This document shows positions 3,222-6,118 of a DNA stretch of 6,118 bases, in pieces. The translations under genes were made by a program, and so were the position numbers. The stretch is from Planctomycetales bacterium (GTDB taxonomy: Bacteria > Planctomycetota > Planctomycetia > Pirellulales > Thermoguttaceae), in NCBI GenBank assembly GCA_007122045.1, contig SKJM01000675.1:1-6118 (forward strand). Reading direction: 5' to 3'. Under the pieces are notes generated by a model. The model saw nothing but the letters and a program-made list of their open reading frames with translations, was not told the DNA's origin and made no database searches. Position 1 is the first letter of the stretch. Every line of letters begins with the position of its first letter.

Positions 3222-6118
3222 ATGGCGAACACCGATTTACCGAAACAGTACGACCACAAGGCAGCCCAAGAGCGGTGGTACGCGTTCTGGGAGGAGCAGA
3301 GCTTCTTCCACGCCGAGCCCGACCCGGCGCGCGAACCGTATACCATCGTCATTCCGCCGCCGAACGTGACCGGGGCGCTGCACCTCGGCCACGCGCTGAA
3401 CAATACGCTGCAAGACATCCTGATCCGCCAGAAGCGGATGCAGGGGTTCGCCACGCTGTGGATGCCCGGCACCGACCACGCCGGCATCGCCACCCAGGCG
3501 GTGGTCGAGCGGCGGCTCCTGCAGGAGGAGGGGCTCAGCCGGCACGAATTGGGGCGCGAGGGGCTGGTCGAGCGGATCTGGCAGTGGAAAAACGACTACG
3601 AAGCCCGCATCCTCGGCCAGTTGAAGCAGATGGGCTGTAGCTGCGACTGGCAGCGCACCCGCTTCACGCTCGACCCGGTTTGCGCCCGGGCCGTCCGCCA
3701 CACCTTCTTCCGGATGTTCCGCGACCGGCTCATCTACCGCGGCAAGCGGCTGGTCAACTGGGACACCATGCTGCAAACCGCCGTGAGCGACGACGAGGTG
3801 TTTCACGACCCGGTGCCGGGGCACTTCTGGTATTTCCATTACCCGGTCCTCGACCCGGCCCCCGGGGAACCGAAGCACGTGACCATCGCCACGACCCGGC
3901 CGGAGACCATGCTGGGCGATACGGCCGTGGCGGTCCACCCCGACCCGGCCGCCGCGCTGGAGAAGGCCGAGGCCGACCTGGCCGCCCGGCTCCGGGCCGC
4001 GCCGTCGAAGCAGCGGGCCGAGCTGCAGGCCGAACTGGACGAAGTACGCCGCCGCCGCGAGGAAATGTTGCCCGAGTTGGAAACGCTGCGCGACATGGCC
4101 CTGGCCGGCCGCAAGGTGCTCCTGCCGCTTCTGAACCGCGAAATCCCGCTGGTGACCGACGAGTGGGCCAAGCCGGAATTGGGCACCGGCTGCGTGAAGA
4201 TCACCCCCGCCCACGACCCGAACGACTACGAAGTGGGCCTGCGACGGAACCTGCCCATGGTGAGCATCCTGAACCTCGACGGCACCCTCAGCGCCGAGGC
4301 GGGCCCCTACCAGGGGCAGATCGTCCTGGAGGCGCGCAAGAGCGTCGTGGCCGACCTTCAGAAGCAAGGCCTCATGCTGAAGGTCGAGGACCGCGAGATC
4401 GACCTGGCCCACAGCGACCGCTCGAAAACGCCCATCGAGCCGCTGCTGACCGACCAGTGGTTCCTCCGCATGGACCGGCTTGCCCAAACCGCCATGGACG
4501 CCGTCACCGGCGGCCGCGTGCGCATCCTGCCGGAGCGCTACACCAAGGGCTACCTCGACTGGCTCGGCGAGAAGCGCGACTGGCCCATCAGCCGGCAGCT
4601 CTGGTGGGGCCACCAGATACCCGTCTGGTACTGCGATACGGCCTCCGAGCAGGAACTGGCCCGGGCCTTCGCCGGCCGCGACGACGTGGTTTGGCATCGC
4701 GACGAAGAGACCGGCCGGTGGCTCCTCTGTGCGCTCGAAGAGGACCTGCCCGACGACGCCGTGCCCGGCCACACGCTCCGGCGCGAGGAGGACGTGTTGG
4801 ACACCTGGTTCAGCTCCGCCCTGTGGCCCCATTCCACCCTGGGCTGGCCCGAGAAAACGCCCGAACTCGACTACTTCTACCCGACCAACGTGCTCATCAC
4901 CAGCCGCGACATCATCACCCTGTGGGTCGCCCGCATGGTGCTCACCGGGCTGTACAACGCCGGCGACATCCCGTTCCCTGAGGTGTACATCCACCCGAAA
5001 ATCCTCGACGGGTACGGCGAGGGCATGTCGAAGTCGAAGGGCAACGGCGTCGACCCGCTCGACGTGATGGAAAAGTTCGGCGCCGACTCGCTGCGTTTCG
5101 GCCTGGCGTACCTGACCACGGAAACGCAGGACATCCGCATGCCGGTCGACTTCGAATGCCCGCACTGCCGCAAGCTCATGGAGCAGACGCGCGAGAACCG
5201 CGTGCAGCCCCGGGTGCGGTGCCGGGCGTGCGGCGGCGAGTTCGCCACGCAATGGGCCGAGAAGCCCGACGACAAGGCCCTGCCCCGCGGCGCCGTCGTC
5301 AGCGACCGCTTCGAACTGGCCCGCAACTTCTGCAACAAGCTGTGGAACGCCTCGCGGTTCGCGCTGATGAACCTCGAGGGGTACACGCCGGGCAAAGTGA
5401 GCGACGCCGAGCTGACCGTGGAGGACCGCTGGGTGCTCAGCCGCCTTTCGACCGTCACCGGCCAGGTAACCGACCTGCTGGCCGCGTACAAGTACGCCGA
5501 CGCGGCCCGCACGCTGTACGACTTCGCCTGGGACGAGTTTTGCAGCTTCTTCGTGGAGATGGCGAAACCGCGGCTGGGCGATGACGCCGGCCGGGCAGGG
5601 GCGCAGCGGGTGCTGGCCCACACGCTCGACACGCTCCTGCGCCTGCTGCACCCGATGATCCCGTTCCTGACCGAGGACGTGTGGCAGCGGCTGGGGGCGG
5701 TGTGCCCCGAGCGGGGCCTGCCGGAACCGGCGCCGGCCGCCGCGAGCATCCTCGTCGCGCCCTGGCCGGAGGCCGACCCCCACCGGATCGACCCCCGCAT
5801 CGAGGCGCAGTTTGCGCGGTTCCAGGACGTGCTTCGGGCTGTTCGCGACATCCGCGCCCGGCAGAACGTGCCGCCGAAGAAGGAGGTGCACTTCGCCGTG
5901 CGCTGCGACCGCGAGACGGCCGCCCTGCTGGCGCCCATGGGGCCGTACTTTGCCGGCATGGCCGGCGCCCGGCCGTCGGGCATCGGCCCGGACGTGCAGC
6001 CGCCGGCGCTGAGCGCCAACGCCACCGCGCCGGGAGTCGAAGTGTTCGTCGACTTGGCCGAGGTGATCGACATCGAAGCGGAACTCGCCCGCAAGCGGCA
6101 GGAACTCGACAAGCTGGC
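3222..6118 (+). CDS. valS: Valyl-tRNA synthetase (3' end beyond window)
   Basis: Class I aminoacyl-tRNA synthetase that charges tRNA-Val and hydrolyses mischarged Thr-tRNA-Val. 965 residues are present, without the C-terminus. Motifs: PPPNVTGALHLGH with the HIGH signature as HLGH (54-57); CP1 editing domain from about 215 with TTRPETMLGDTAVAV (224-238) and GTGCVKITPAHDPNDYEVG; PLLTDQWF (407-414); ISRQLWWGH (456-464); DTWFSS (527-532); the KMSKS signature as GMSKS (601-605); and FCNKLWNASRF (703-713) opening the anticodon-binding region. The C-terminal coiled-coil arm starts near 948 (VIDIEAELARKRQELDKL). Oddities: a roughly 50-residue charged helical insertion in the editing domain (about 242-293), a Cys4 insert (Cys646, Cys649, Cys667, Cys670), and Gly for the first Lys of KMSKS. 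The ATG at 3222 begins MANTDLPKQYDHKAAQERWY, the expected N-terminus. It lies 44 bases after cimA with no visible promoter or terminator between, so it is probably co-transcribed with cimA. Confidence 0.97.
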   Translation, partial: MANTDLPKQYDHKAAQERWYAFWEEQSFFHAEPDPAREPYTIVIPPPNVTGALHLGHALNNTLQDILIRQKRMQGFATLWMPGTDHAGIATQAVVERRLLQEEGLSRHELGREGLVERIWQWKNDYEARILGQLKQMGCSCDWQRTRFTLDPVCARAVRHTFFRMFRDRLIYRGKRLVNWDTMLQTAVSDDEVFHDPVPGHFWYFHYPVLDPAPGEPKHVTIATTRPETMLGDTAVAVHPDPAAALEKAEADLAARLRAAPSKQRAELQAELDEVRRRREEMLPELETLRDMALAGRKVLLPLLNREIPLVTDEWAKPELGTGCVKITPAHDPNDYEVGLRRNLPMVSILNLDGTLSAEAGPYQGQIVLEARKSVVADLQKQGLMLKVEDREIDLAHSDRSKTPIEPLLTDQWFLRMDRLAQTAMDAVTGGRVRILPERYTKGYLDWLGEKRDWPISRQLWWGHQIPVWYCDTASEQELARAFAGRDDVVWHRDEETGRWLLCALEEDLPDDAVPGHTLRREEDVLDTWFSSALWPHSTLGWPEKTPELDYFYPTNVLITSRDIITLWVARMVLTGLYNAGDIPFPEVYIHPKILDGYGEGMSKSKGNGVDPLDVMEKFGADSLRFGLAYLTTETQDIRMPVDFECPHCRKLMEQTRENRVQPRVRCRACGGEFATQWAEKPDDKALPRGAVVSDRFELARNFCNKLWNASRFALMNLEGYTPGKVSDAELTVEDRWVLSRLSTVTGQVTDLLAAYKYADAARTLYDFAWDEFCSFFVEMAKPRLGDDAGRAGAQRVLAHTLDTLLRLLHPMIPFLTEDVWQRLGAVCPERGLPEPAPAAASILVAPWPEADPHRIDPRIEAQFARFQDVLRAVRDIRARQNVPPKKEVHFAVRCDRETAALLAPMGPYFAGMAGARPSGIGPDVQPPALSANATAPGVEVFVDLAEVIDIEAELARKRQELDKL

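Noticed and set aside
3237..5891. An 884-codon open frame on the minus strand antisense to valS
   Set aside because: It mirrors the codon periodicity of valS in GC-rich DNA; its translation is Arg/Gly/His/Val-rich low-complexity sequence with no recognisable domain, while the plus strand carries every ValRS motif.

Overview
The window is high-GC bacterial DNA with strongly GC-ending codons. It holds three large genes, two of them cut by the window ends, and a 425-base divergent intergenic region dense with regulatory signals. The organism is probably a Planctomycetota member. The valyl-tRNA synthetase (a Cys4 insert after the KMSKS region, a GMSKS signature) and the style of the ketoacyl synthase look planctomycete to me. 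That is recollection of family style, not a database result, and no taxonomic marker is present.

Left part (1-1177, minus strand): a FabF/KAS II-type beta-ketoacyl-ACP synthase with complete Cys-His-His and Lys active-site motifs; its last few dozen residues lie beyond the left edge. Middle (1178-1602): a divergent control region. On the plus strand it contains, in order, a near-consensus sigma-70 promoter (TTGACC, 17 bases, TATACT), a 33-codon leader ORF with the run IVGIVVITEV close to its stop codon, an antiterminator and a terminator hairpin that share one arm, and an 8-T tract. This is the architecture of a ribosome-mediated transcription attenuator. A second, weaker hairpin with a 6-T tract and a partly duplicated sequence then lead into the start of the next gene.

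Right part (1603-6118, plus strand): cimA, the (R)-citramalate synthase that makes isoleucine precursors from pyruvate and acetyl-CoA, then after 44 bases valS, valyl-tRNA synthetase, running off the right edge. No promoter or terminator is visible between them, so both are probably transcribed from the attenuated promoter.

Working model: when charged Ile- and Val-tRNA are scarce, ribosomes stall on the leader's Ile/Val codons, the antiterminator forms, and both the enzyme that feeds isoleucine synthesis and the enzyme that charges tRNA-Val are expressed. When charged tRNA is plentiful, the ribosome reaches the UAG stop, which lies inside the antiterminator arm, and the terminator forms. The leader ORF is only 33 codons long and easily missed by gene finders. 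It is the most interesting feature of the window.
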